A stretch of DNA of 64,000 bases from Adiantum capillus-veneris. Lineage: Eukaryota; Streptophyta; Polypodiopsida; Polypodiales; Pteridaceae. The position numbers and the translations under genes were made by a program. Shown here piece by piece: positions 10,012 to 19,736 of the stretch; position 1 is the stretch's first letter; each line of letters opens with the position of its first letter. The stretch is taken from contig CM043952.1 in assembly GCA_014529385.2 (NCBI GenBank), forward strand, positions 67,159,870 to 67,223,869. Direction: 5' to 3'. A model generated the notes under the pieces. That model was given only the letters and a program-made list of their open reading frames with translations, searched no databases and was not told where the DNA came from.

Positions 10012-10942
10012 TGTTAGAAGCTGGACACACCCCACGGAGACTAACTACTCGGAGGATTATCATTTTTTTAATTATTCATTTATTAAGGAAACCTGATTTT
10101 TCACCTTGTAAATATTGGGACTTACATAAGTTTCCAGATTGTATCCCAATTTTGATAGATAGATAGAGTAGTTGGTTGATTTTAGAACTTTAGGGTTTGA
10201 GAATTGTAAGGTATATATACCACTTTTTGACCTTAATGAAAAACCTTTTGTCATTTTAAAAACAAGTTTTGAAGTCTGTGAGTGAGCGTATTGTGTACGA
10301 GAGAGAGTGTGAGCTTCATCTTGACGCTACGTGTGCACTGGTGGTCGGAATCGAGTGCGGAGAAGTGCAACGTGTTGCCCCCGATGAGAGCTACACACCA
10401 ATACCTACATTGCGCGCGTACGGTCCGGTTAGGCAAGCTCCTTCTACGAGCTTCATCTGGTGATTGGGTGAGCATACGTTGTCCAATTTTGCATTGCAGC
10501 ATATCCACGCGTTCACAATGAGTAGAACTACACATTAGGCACTTTAGATTTCGGAAACAAAGACCTGCAAATTTCGGCCAAACATCGTACGTGATTTTGC
10601 ATTGTGTGTTTTGGGTTGGGGTTTTGGTTCATAGACCTTAGGGAGAGCGACCTATTGGTATTAGTAGGGTCTCCTTCAAGTTCTATGGTGTTTCGAGATT
10701 GTTTGATGGGTGTTCGGCTCTAGACAGCGTTGTAGGAAGTTTCCTCTTATGCATTCTTGAAGGCTGTGACTTAGACAATTGGTAGAGACCTCTGTAGGAA
10801 TTAGTTAGGAGTCGGTCGAGTGTAGGTTGACACCTTATGCTTGCTTCCACGCGCCTGCGGGTCGAGCTTCGTCCTTAGCTAACATTATATGTTAGGTGAG
10901 TTCTCGTTGTGCTGACGTCCATCGCGGCGTATCCGTCCAACA
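10012..10942 (+). repeat. 5' LTR of element B
   Basis: A 931-bp LTR starts TGTTAG and ends CCAACA, giving short inverted TGTT/AACA ends, and stands directly before a primer-binding site. A truncated relative lies at 8046-8605. The left boundary is inferred from the terminal TG and from the end of the neighbouring chromovirus LTR homology. No target duplication can be confirmed because the 3' LTR is missing. Confidence 0.65.
10212..10219 (+). promoter_or_regulatory. Possible TATA box in the B LTR
   Basis: TATATATA lies about 200 bp into the LTR, in the sequence AGGTATATATACCAC. It is a plausible core promoter for the element, but the LTR start site is unmapped. Confidence 0.35.
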
Positions 10943-10943
10943 T

Positions 10944-10961
10944 TGGCGCCGCTACCGGGGA
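10944..10961 (+). other. Primer-binding site of element B
   Basis: TTGGCGCCGCTACCGGGG lies one base after the LTR end. It follows the TGGCGCCGTTGCCGGGG form used by plant Athila/Tat-type Ty3 elements. That form is commonly assigned to tRNA-Asp or a similar tRNA. Confidence 0.75.
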
Positions 10962-11491
10962 CGAAAACCTTAGGTAGGTGACCGAGACTAATCCTTGAGG
11001 ATAGGGATTTTTGGCTTGCCAAAAGTCTCATTTTACATTTAGATAGGATCAGAGGGTGGAGGACTCTCTAGGTCTTAGAGGGAGTCTAGGAAGCGTGTGT
11101 CTGGCCTAGATCCTTCGACTTAGGTAGATTTAGGTAGACTAAGATAGCTTTAGGTAGTAGTCGAGTTCTTAAGTAGAAATTGGAGTGGTAGATGCGGTGA
11201 GAGGAAAGCTTGAGAGTCCGGAGAGTCCAGAAAGCAACCAAAACACCATTATCACCATTTCACATGATGAGTAGGAGTAGAGTAAGTAGGACATTATGAT
11301 TCTGGATCTAGAGCATTTCATGTATGTATACTTGCTTGGTAAAGTCATCACAAGTTTGTAAAAGACGCAAAAAGACGCAAAAGTGTGTTTGAAAGCCTAA
11401 GAGAAGTCCAAAAGTTACTGTGAGTGTTTCTAATAGAGCTACAGAGTATCAGGAGCATTTCTGTCAAAAAAAAAAAAAAATTCAAGCCAGG

Positions 11492-11515
11492 AGACATCCT
11501 ACGCGTAGGATGTCT
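11492..11515. repeat. 24-bp perfect palindrome, copy 1
   Basis: Half-site AGACATCCTACG is followed directly by its reverse complement CGTAGGATGTCT, with no spacer and no mismatch. It has an ACGCGT centre. Confidence 0.95.
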
Positions 11516-11934
11516 ACAAGCTAATCTGGTGGGAATTTTGGGATTTTGAGTTGACCAGTGTGTTCAGAAGGTGGGGTTTACCCTAATTTCAACTGGAAAG
11601 TGAAAATTTGACCATATCTTGACGAGATAAGGCCAGATAGACTGAAATTGCCAGACATCCTACCCAAATTGTGCCAAAGCATTATTTCAAGACCAAAACC
11701 ATAAGATGGCTGCATGAGCATGTCTTGCATGATATATTGAGTGACTGAAAGGGGTTTTATCTCATTTGGGTGAGAAAATTGGGTTCAAAGAAAACTTTAG
11801 CACTTTTGACTGAAAAAGGCAAGAACAATTAAAATTGGGGATTTTTGAAATCCAAACCAAAATCTAAGCATCACACTGGGTTACTGACATCAAGGGGAAA
11901 CTATGGGTCAAGTCAGGGGTTAAACATGCCAAAA

Positions 11935-11958
11935 AGACATCCTACGCGTAGGATGTCT
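11935..11958. repeat. 24-bp perfect palindrome, copy 2
   Basis: All 24 bases are identical to copy 1, 443 bp downstream. The flanks differ, so it is not part of a longer tandem repeat. Confidence 0.95.
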
Positions 11959-12059
11959 TCTGTGGGATTTTGGACTCCAAACCAAATTTTGAGTATACCA
12001 AAGTGATCAGCAACTCAAGGGGAGCCTGTGCTTTGAGTTTGAAGCCATTCTAATGAAAA

Positions 12060-12083
12060 AGACATCCTATGCGTAGTATGCCT
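12060..12083. repeat. 24-bp palindrome, decayed copy 3
   Basis: AGACATCCTATG followed by CGTAGTATGCCT: three substitutions relative to the perfect copies, spoiling the symmetry. Confidence 0.85.
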
Positions 12084-12335
12084 AAAGCAAGACATTAAAG
12101 CCAGACATTGGTAGTGGGCATAGCAAGGTGTTGTATAGCCTAAGACAAGCCTCCTGGTCAATTTTGGTCCAAATTGGAGTTGGTTAGACTGATCAAGATC
12201 AGCAACAGGTTGTTGGAACAGATTTCTGACTCATTAACCAGCATATAGGTGTCCAAATCAAAAAGTAAAAACAACTATAGACTCAGCACATCAAGGAAAG
12301 ACCATAGTGCAAAAATCCAGGCAAAACAAAGCAGG

Positions 12336-12359
12336 AGACATCCTACGCGTAGGATGTCT
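12336..12359. repeat. 24-bp perfect palindrome, copy 4
   Basis: Identical to copies 1 and 2. It lies 276 bp after the decayed copy and about 410 bp before the first gag codon. Confidence 0.95.
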
Positions 12360-12768
12360 ATTGGGACCTACTGAAGAGAAAATTTGACTGGGATTAGAAA
12401 GTGAGATTCCATTTGGCTTAAGGATTCCAGAACTTCTTTCAGAAGTGAATTTGGACCTTGTTTGTCCATTTGACGGAGCAAAGATTGAATTCAGACTTTT
12501 TCGCGTAAATTGACCAACATCCGAGGGAAGTACAGTTTCAGATTAGCAGACCTAACCCAGAACATCAGCAGTGTATAAAATAAAGTAGTGATCAAGATTA
12601 ACTCTCCAGTTATACCAATCATTACTAAGATAACCTCTAGCAGATAAACGCTTTGATTCGATTGCCGAAATTGAACGCTTGTGTACAGGTATATTCAGCA
12701 ACAAAGCAAGAAGTTGTGCGGAAACTGATCCTTTTCCAGGTGAGTGGTTGGATTTGTGATAAAGTGCA

Positions 12769-14310
12769 TTGATAAGTTTGATGAATTTAAGATCAGGAAG
12801 ATACATTGTTAGAGACCAGAAGGTGGCAGGTGACCGAGATAGCTTAGTGTCCAGCGAGGAGAGTGTAACTCAGGCAAGGCTAGATCCACTAGCACCAATT
12901 ATCGAGGAAGGTAGTGATACTGACATTTCATCAGACAAATCTTTCTTCATAATGGGTAGTCAACAGCCAGGAGGTTTCACCCATGACGGACCAATGCCAG
13001 GAGGAAGCACCTCCCTAAATTCTTTGAATGATTCCAAGCTCACTGTGATCTTCTTAGAGAGAACAAACTCGAGGGGAGCCCTAGTCTATTCTGACTATCG
13101 AGGATGCAAGTGCATTTGTATCGAAGAGAGGCCGGCTCAGAGATTGGAGTTAATCCGAGTCTATGATGATGGAGATAGATTCCGAGACGAAAGGGGGAAC
13201 CACTATCTGATAGTTAGTAACCCTGAAGATTACAATAGATATGGAGATAACGTGGCGAAAGGAAAAATGGTTTCAGAAGCTCAAGAACCGCCACCAAACA
13301 TTGATGTGCCCGGAGCTATTTTTATGTATGATAAGAAAACAACCAGGGTTCCAACTTATAACGAGATCGTGGGAATCTACAAGCATGAGAGTGAGGATAT
13401 AATCGCTTACTTTCGTAGCAAAGAACCATACGTAAACGAATTAAGCAAAGACAAGGTTCTTTACTTATTCTCTTATGAAACTGCCATGGGGAAGGGTATA
13501 GTTTTTGTTGATAGATACGGGCGAGAATACCAACGCAGTCTCCCAGAGGAGGTAGAGAGGGCAACAGGTCCAGGAGCATCAACATATGCCCCTGAGGAAG
13601 TGCCAAGAGCCACGTACACCCCAAGTAAGTCGACAAGTCCCTTTTCTGATGAGTATGACGCTACCTCACATTCCACCCGGCCGCAGGCATTCAACAACCA
13701 AAACCAACTGGCAAACCAGCCATCATTGCAGGCATGGCTTTGACAAAGTGCTACAATGGAACAAGACTGAAACCGAGATGGTTATCAGGCCGCACGAGGG
13801 CTAAGGGATTTGCAAGAACCACCACTCTATTCAAGGTATCAAGGAGAGAGTAAGCCGAAGACTCAAGGGTCAACAGATCCTGGAGGACCACCCAGAGAAC
13901 GAGTTCGAAAAGAGGAACCATCTCTGGCGAGAACTGTTAGAAATTATGTCTTAGGAGCACCACTGGAAGAGGAACCAGCCTATTACAGAAGACCTGAGGA
14001 GGTATATCGATTAGGACGTGGAGATCCAATGATGAGGTTTGTAGACCATCGAAGAATCAGACCTTCTCAAGTGCAAAAATGGGTAAACAAGAAATACATA
14101 GGAAGCAGAGACCCAAGAGATCATGTAGCAGCCTTTGTGCGTGTAATTAGAGCCGAAGAGGTGTTAGACTTTCCTACCCAATTTGCAGGGTTTGGACTAA
14201 CCCTAGAGGATGACGCTGCCACTTGGTTTGACTCTGTAGAGTGTAGAGACTTTGAGACTATGGAGGAAGTGTTTGACGAATTATCGAGGAATTCTCACAA
14301 AGGGGGATAG
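12769..14310 (+). pseudogene. Gag N-terminal part (element B)
   Basis: The frame opens with MISLMNLRSGRYI, the LRSGR start common in plant Ty3 gag. It then runs about 320 residues of unknown, acidic and Ser/Pro-rich sequence with no domain I recognise. Two in-frame TGA stops follow (13741 and 13768), then the capsid part: MRFVDHRRIRPSQVQKWVNK, SRDPRDHVAAFVRVIRAEE and LEDDAATWFDSVE. A frameshift near the G-run at 14303 ends the frame. Both TGA codons fit decay of CGA codons. In element A the region before the capsid is missing, so the conservation of the N-terminal part cannot be judged here. Confidence 0.7.
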
Positions 14311-15676
14311 CTCATACTACCGTTTCACAAATCCATAAATTCAAACAGAAAGATGGGGAATCTGTACGAAAGGCAGCCCTAAGAATAAAAAGATATATTA
14401 AGTTCAGTCCTGTGGAAGAACTGCCAACTCAATCTAGACTTATGCTTATATTTATCCAAGGACTAAGGAATGCGGATCTCCAGAAAGACTTACATATGAA
14501 GAGGAGCACGACGTTGAATGAGTTGACCAAGGAGTCTCTTTACCTTGTGGACAATTGTGCGGTCTACAAGGAGGGGGAGTTCAAGGACCTTGACGACAAT
14601 TCATCTTCCCAACAAAGTGAAAGCAAGTCTTCTAAGACAGCACCGAAAGGAGAAGTAGCGATAAACCAAGAGCAGCTTGTAGATGAAGTGCTAAAAAAGA
14701 TTAACTTGTACGCCAAACCCCTGCTAAACAGCCCAAGTGGTGTGCTATTGAACAAAAATGGACAAACCATGGGACCGAGGAATGTTATTATAACAAGGGA
14801 TATGTGAGGGAAAGACCTTACGCTCCCCAAAATCCGATAGCATCTCCTCAAGTTCCATTGATGCCTAGGTATCAAGCAGGCAACCTACCAGGACCTGTAG
14901 GTGTAGAAAGACCACAACCATTGTTGGGGCAACAACCACCCCTACCAAGATTACGACCAGTCGGTATAAGGTACACACCAACCGTAACTGAATCAGAGGA
15001 TAAATCTTTGGTGCCTATGCATGCATATTATGAAGATCCCAATGGATATGCGGCAAACTCTGTCTATTATCCACCGGAAGAACCCTCGACACCAGAACCA
15101 TGGAGCATGATAGGAAGTACACAACCACCAACAGGTACACAGGCAGCATGAGAAGGAAGATATAGCTTAGATGAACGAACATTGTTGTTCATAGCCAACG
15201 GAGGCATGGGCAGACAGAGACATGCATACCAACAAAGAGGAGCTCAAGGAGCACCTCAACAACCCAAAGGACCCTGCTACAAGTGTGGTGGAGACCATTG
15301 GCTCAGAGACTGTCCTCATGATGAAATCATTAGAGTCAACGCGTATTGCACCGAGTGTGGAGTTACTCATTTGATTCCCGATTGCCCTAAAAACCCGAGC
15401 AAAGGAGCAAAAACCACCTTGAACATGCTAGAAACAGTACCTTCCAGTGGAGGGTCAGAAAATGAAACAATCATATCTATTCCGGCAGTAACACAAGCCC
15501 AAGCTCAAAGAATGACGAACCAACCCATAGTTGAAGAGCCAAAAACCGATGCCCAAAGCTCAGAAACAAAAAATCCGAGAAGCACCTGGAAAGCTAGAAA
15601 GGCACATATGAAAGCCAGGAAGGAACGAGAGCAAACAGCTCTATCCGAGGAGTTGAAACATACAAAGGATAGATAG
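14311..15676 (+). pseudogene. Gag C-terminal part with double zinc knuckle (element B)
   Basis: After the frameshift, gag continues with VSQIHKFKQKDGESVRK, LMLIFIQGLRNADLQKDL and LTKESLYLVDNC. Another shift near 14720 leads to KWCAIEQKWTNHGTEECYY and a Pro-rich region (QPLLGQQPPLPR). One TGA stop lies at 15149. Two zinc knuckles of the short CX2CX3HX4C form follow, CYKCGGDHWLRDC and CTECGVTHLIPDC, separated by about 12 residues. These would bind the RNA genome. Element A has the same order. Confidence 0.75.
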
Positions 15677-17060
15677 AGAGGTTAGAGGATCTAGCTAGCC
15701 TAAGCTCGCACACCATGGAAACCATAGCACCCAAGAAAATAGCAGAGCCCAAAAGTGCAGAATCAAGAGGATCTGTACTGGCAGACAAGATAAATGAGCA
15801 GTTGGATGCGCTTCTAAAGGCTTATGAAGCCAGACTCAAAAAGAACCAAACCCAGGAGCAAAGGTGGATGACTTATCCATATGCGGAAATAGAAAAAGAG
15901 AGGTTGGAAATGTGTAAAAGGATGATTGAAACAGCTCAATCATTGATGCAAGTCCCGTTGGGTAAACCTGCAAGTTGGCATGAGGCATTGGCTCCAACCC
16001 ATATCCAACCAACTTTAGAGGAACAAGTAGAAACAAAGGAAAGAAACACTAATGCCTATGAGTCCAGAGGAGAGCCTATCATAGTGCCAAACACGAAAGA
16101 TGAGGCAAGTGACGGGTTCAAGCCTAAAACATTGGCAGAAATGGGTAAGGACTGTAACGGTCTAGACGATCTGTGGAAGCAAATCCATGAGGCCAACGAG
16201 GCTAATAGGATGAGTAACCACATGAATAGCACGAGAAAAGAAAAGAATGTGATCTTACCTCCTATCGAAGAATTTGAGGCAAAGTCACAAATGAACTTTA
16301 AGATACATTCACAGGGGGGATACCAAGGATCAATTAGTTCGGGGCACAGCCAACCAGACTCACTGAGAACTTTACCCTCTTACCTAGGAGAGTATGAATC
16401 CAAGTCGGAAGTGAGAGCAATCCCATCTCAAAGACTTTCTTCTAACAAAGTGATGGATTCACAAGGATTGACTGAATTGTTGTCCACCCCGGTGGCATGC
16501 ACAATCATATTAGCAGAACTCCTAAGGTTACGGCCACACATGTGGACCACAGTAGGTAAATGCCTAGAAAAATTTGGAGTAAGAGACCCCACCTTGAGGC
16601 TACAGGAAGGGATCAGAGAGTTGGACAGGCCTCATCTAAACACTAGGCCAGTACCATTAAACAAGGTTGGAGAGTATTGTGAGGGAGAAGATGGAAACAC
16701 CACGCTACCAGTAGAATTCCAAGGAGTAGTTTCCAAAGCTATTCTTGACAATGGAGCGGGAGTTGCTATCGCCACCAAGGAAATCTGGAAAAAATGGGGA
16801 AAACCAGCTTTGAGACCTACCAGAATGAAATTGCTTCATGGAGAAGCCTCTAGGACACTTAGAGAAAGTCATTGTCACTTCGTACGGAATCGAGTATGAG
16901 CATACATTTGCAATAGTCGATTTCGACAAAAAGAACAATTATGAGATCATATTGGGACGACCATTCATGCGACAATTGAAGATGGTCCAAGATTGGGGTT
17001 ATGACCACATATACCTCAGACATGGTGAGACAACAACTAAAATACACCTGAAAGACCATA
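15677..17060 (+). pseudogene. Pre-protease linker and canonical protease (element B)
   Basis: A Lys/Glu-rich linker leads to LRPHMWTTVGKCLEKFGV, as in element A. It is followed by the retropepsin-like domain: AILDNGAGVAIATKEIW (active site Asp-Asn-Gly at 16747, where D-[ST]-G is usual) and, after a frameshift near 16850, YEIILGRPFMRQ (the conserved ILG strand) and VQDWGYDHIYL. The position between gag and RT is the normal one for Ty3. The Asn in the active site may reflect the family or decay; A is too broken there to tell. Confidence 0.75.
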
Positions 17061-17986
17061 GTTACAAAGATGTGAACCAAACACCTATGGAAGAGTTTGA
17101 TTCAGCTACAGTAGCAGGATCGGAACTCCCAGCATGGTTAGGGCAACAAAAAGAGCTATGGATGTGCGGAGCTTCACATTGTGGAAGCTTAAGAAGAGAG
17201 GAATGCTTCTTAGAAAGAGCAATTGAGGACAAGAAGTATATTCCGGAACCTTTCCTTGAAGATGCCTTGGAACCTCTAAAATGGGAACACATACTAGCAA
17301 CATTGGATGTCTGTACCATTACACATAGTCCAACAACAAAATTTTGCGATAAAGCTGGCTATGATGTGCAACCCTATTACATGGTAAGCCTTATACCAGG
17401 AGAAGATGAGACGATAGAACCACCAAAAAAAGAAGAGTTTTATAACTCCTCTGAACATCTGGAAGTAAATGAGGATGCAGATAATGAGTGTTCAGACACC
17501 TCAAGTGAGCGTGGAAGGGAACCCGAGAATGTTAAGTTTTATGATTTTGCTAATCAGCACCCTAGATGCCAGGAACGCTATATGAGGAAACGAGTAGGAA
17601 ACAAAGCAAGAGAGAACCTGATGCCCATGCTAAAAGGTAAAACTCACTATTTGATGCTTGTAAAAGCAGAGGATTGTGTAAAAGATCAAATATCAGGAAG
17701 ATTCTCAAAAGATCAAAGGGAAAGAACATGAGAAGAAATAAAACAGGAACGAAAAGCTAAAACAGAAACAAAATCACAAAAATCAAAAAAATCAAAAAAA
17801 GAAACAACAAAAGACCAAGAGTGGACCAAATTGGAGCGTAAACAGAAATACCAAGAACTGAAACGGTCTTTACGTGAGATATGGACTACTGAAGAAGATA
17901 GTGATGGTAAAGGGGAGTCCGAAAAGGGAAACATGAATGTACCATCACACTATCGGAAATTCACCATCTAGGACAGAAAAATCATC
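17061..17986 (+). pseudogene. Protease-RT linker (element B)
   Basis: An acidic segment (EPFLEDALEPLKWEHILA, DETIEPPKKEEF) leads to a Lys-rich one (KSQKSKKSKKETTKDQ) and PSHYRKFTI. One TGA (17729) and one TAG (17969) interrupt an otherwise single frame. Element A has a parallel region, so this spacer of roughly 300 residues is a family trait. No enzyme motif is visible. Confidence 0.6.
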
Positions 17987-19055
17987 ATGACACCACCAGT
18001 CAGGGAAAGAATCAACCAAGAATCTTACGATGGGCCAAAAAATGCAAAAAGGATTGACCTTGTAGAACCAGGTGAAAAGCCTCAGCCGGTCTATATAGCA
18101 AACAATTTAGAGCCTGAAGAAGAAGAACGGCTAACACAACTTCTCAAAAAGTATAAAGATGTGTTTGCATGGTCCTATAAAGACCTCAAAGGAGTTGATC
18201 CATCGATATGCCAACATACAATTCCTTTGAAATCAGATGCAAAACCTAGCAAACAACGTCCTTATACATATAATGACACATTTGCTAAACGAATAAAAGA
18301 GGAGATTGATAAGCTGATGGAAGCTGAATTCATCTATGAAATCAAACATACAGATTGGGTGTCACCCATTGTGGTAGTTCCCAAAATAATGGAAAACTGC
18401 GACTGTGTGTAAACCTCAAAAAGGTAATTGCAGCCACCATAAGGGATAATTATTCCTTGCCAATCACAGAACATGTACTTGAGCGGGTAGCTGAGAAACG
18501 GGCTTGTTCCTTTCTGGATGGGTTTTCAAGATACAACCAACTGGCAATAGCAAGGGAGGATCAACACAAAATAGTGTTTGCCAGAGAATGGGGAATTTAT
18601 GCGTATCGAGTTATGCCGTTTGGCTTAACTAATGCCCTAGCTACCTTCCAAAGGTTAATGACGCACGCGTTCAAAGAATACCTAAGAATATTCTTAGAAA
18701 TTTACATGGATGATCTTTGTGTACACTCTCTTCTACGAGAGGAACGTATTGACCATTTGCAAAAGGTCTTTGAAAAATGCAAGACATATCGAATCTGCCT
18801 TAACCCTGAAAAGTGTATCTTTATGGTTAAGCAAGGCCGCATCTTAGAACACATTGTCTCAAGAAATGGCATAACCACTGACCTAGACAAAGTCAAAGTC
18901 ATTGTAGACCTACCCAGGCCTACTAATGCGAAACAAGTGCAATCCTTCATGGGACACTGCGGATATTATCGAAGATTCATATACATGTATGCGGTTATCG
19001 CACAACCTCTGTCTCGTTTGCTAGTCAATTTCGATTGGACCGAGAAGTGTGAAAC
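17987..19055 (+). pseudogene. Reverse transcriptase (element B, first half)
   Basis: The frame reads LLKKYKDVFAWSYKDLKGVD, KPSKQRPYT and AEFIYEIKHTDWVSPIV. A frameshift near 18400 follows, then [39 protein letters not shown] and the active site IYMDDLCVHS near 18710. The thumb and connection (CLNPEKCIFMV, HCGYYRRFIYMYAVIAQPL) end at FDWTEKCE, where copia element C is inserted. Confidence 0.88.
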
Positions 19056-19337
19056 TGTAGACATGTAGTAGTGTTAGTGTGTATACGCGCTTCACCAGGG
19101 GCACTTTTCTCCCACTGGGTTTTTCCCCCTGGACATCCGGTGTGAAAGGACACCTTATCTCTTAGGGTTTCATATAAGCTTTGTAGCTCTGAGTTTGTAC
19201 ACACAATTATTATTCCAATACAGAGAGAGAGAGACTACAGAGATCTCGTACACAAGCTCTGTGTCTTCTTCTTCTCCATCTTCTTCCTACTCTGAGTTGC
19301 TGTCTTCCTTCTGTTTCCTGTTTCATCATCTTCAACA
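19056..19337 (+). repeat. 5' LTR of element C
   Basis: A 282-bp LTR, TGTAGACATG to TTCAACA, with TG/CA ends. It matches 23966-24247 base for base by eye. A CT-rich tract lies near the right end. Confidence 0.97.
19172..19177 (+). promoter_or_regulatory. Possible TATA box in the C LTR
   Basis: ATATAA in TTTCATATAAGCTTTG, about 115 bp into the LTR. It is a plausible promoter for the element's RNA and is repeated in the 3' LTR at about 24082. Confidence 0.5.
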
Positions 19338-19339
19338 AT

Positions 19340-19351
19340 TGGTATCAGAGC
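19340..19351 (+). other. Primer-binding site of element C
   Basis: TGGTATCAGAGC, complementary to the 3' end of plant initiator-Met tRNA, two bases after the LTR. Confidence 0.95.
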
Positions 19352-19736
19352 AAGGTGATTTCCAGAGCCTCTACTTGCGTTTTCGCGTCCGCGCGCGCAA
19401 TCGCAGTTTTCAGGCAGTTTTTGGAAAATTTGTTCGTGGGAGCATCCTCGACGTTCCGGGAGTATTCTGAGTAGGCGACTTGGGGTTTTACCCCCCTTTC
19501 GAAGCCGTTCGAGCCCTCAGAATTTCGTTCTGAGCAGCGTAGCAGAAGTTACTTTTCCGAGGCGTTTAGATCAAGAGGGTGTGCTTTCTGACAGATTTTC
19601 TTCAGGTAAACAGTTCTTTTGGGAAGCAGCTTGTCTTAGCTTTGTGCTGAGATTTTGTGTAGAGTTTTGCTTGGATTGGAGAAGAGATTTGTGAATCTCT
19701 TGGAGGTTCTTTTGCTCTCTTGTGTGCATCTACAGT

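Larger units (their letters stand above)
10962..12768 (+). other. Leader of element B
   Basis: This stretch of about 1.8 kb between primer site and gag holds no coding frame I can support. It contains a short run of AAAAGACGC repeats near 11365-11385 and a poly-A tract at 11466-11480. It also contains three perfect copies and one decayed copy of a 24-bp palindrome, plus a half-site near 11653. It probably carries packaging and dimerisation signals, as leaders of LTR elements do; that is inference. Confidence 0.6.

Noticed and set aside
10251-10535. Small open frames on both strands of the B LTR
   Set aside because: They lie inside an LTR, differ from the relative at 8046-8605, and have no coding signature.
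10012-10942. Target duplication for element B
   Set aside because: GCTGG precedes the LTR, but no 3' LTR was found to supply the partner, so it cannot be tested.
11492-12359. CRISPR-like array from the repeated 24-mer
   Set aside because: Spacing is irregular (443, 125 and 276 bp), there are only four copies, and the context is a plant retrotransposon leader.
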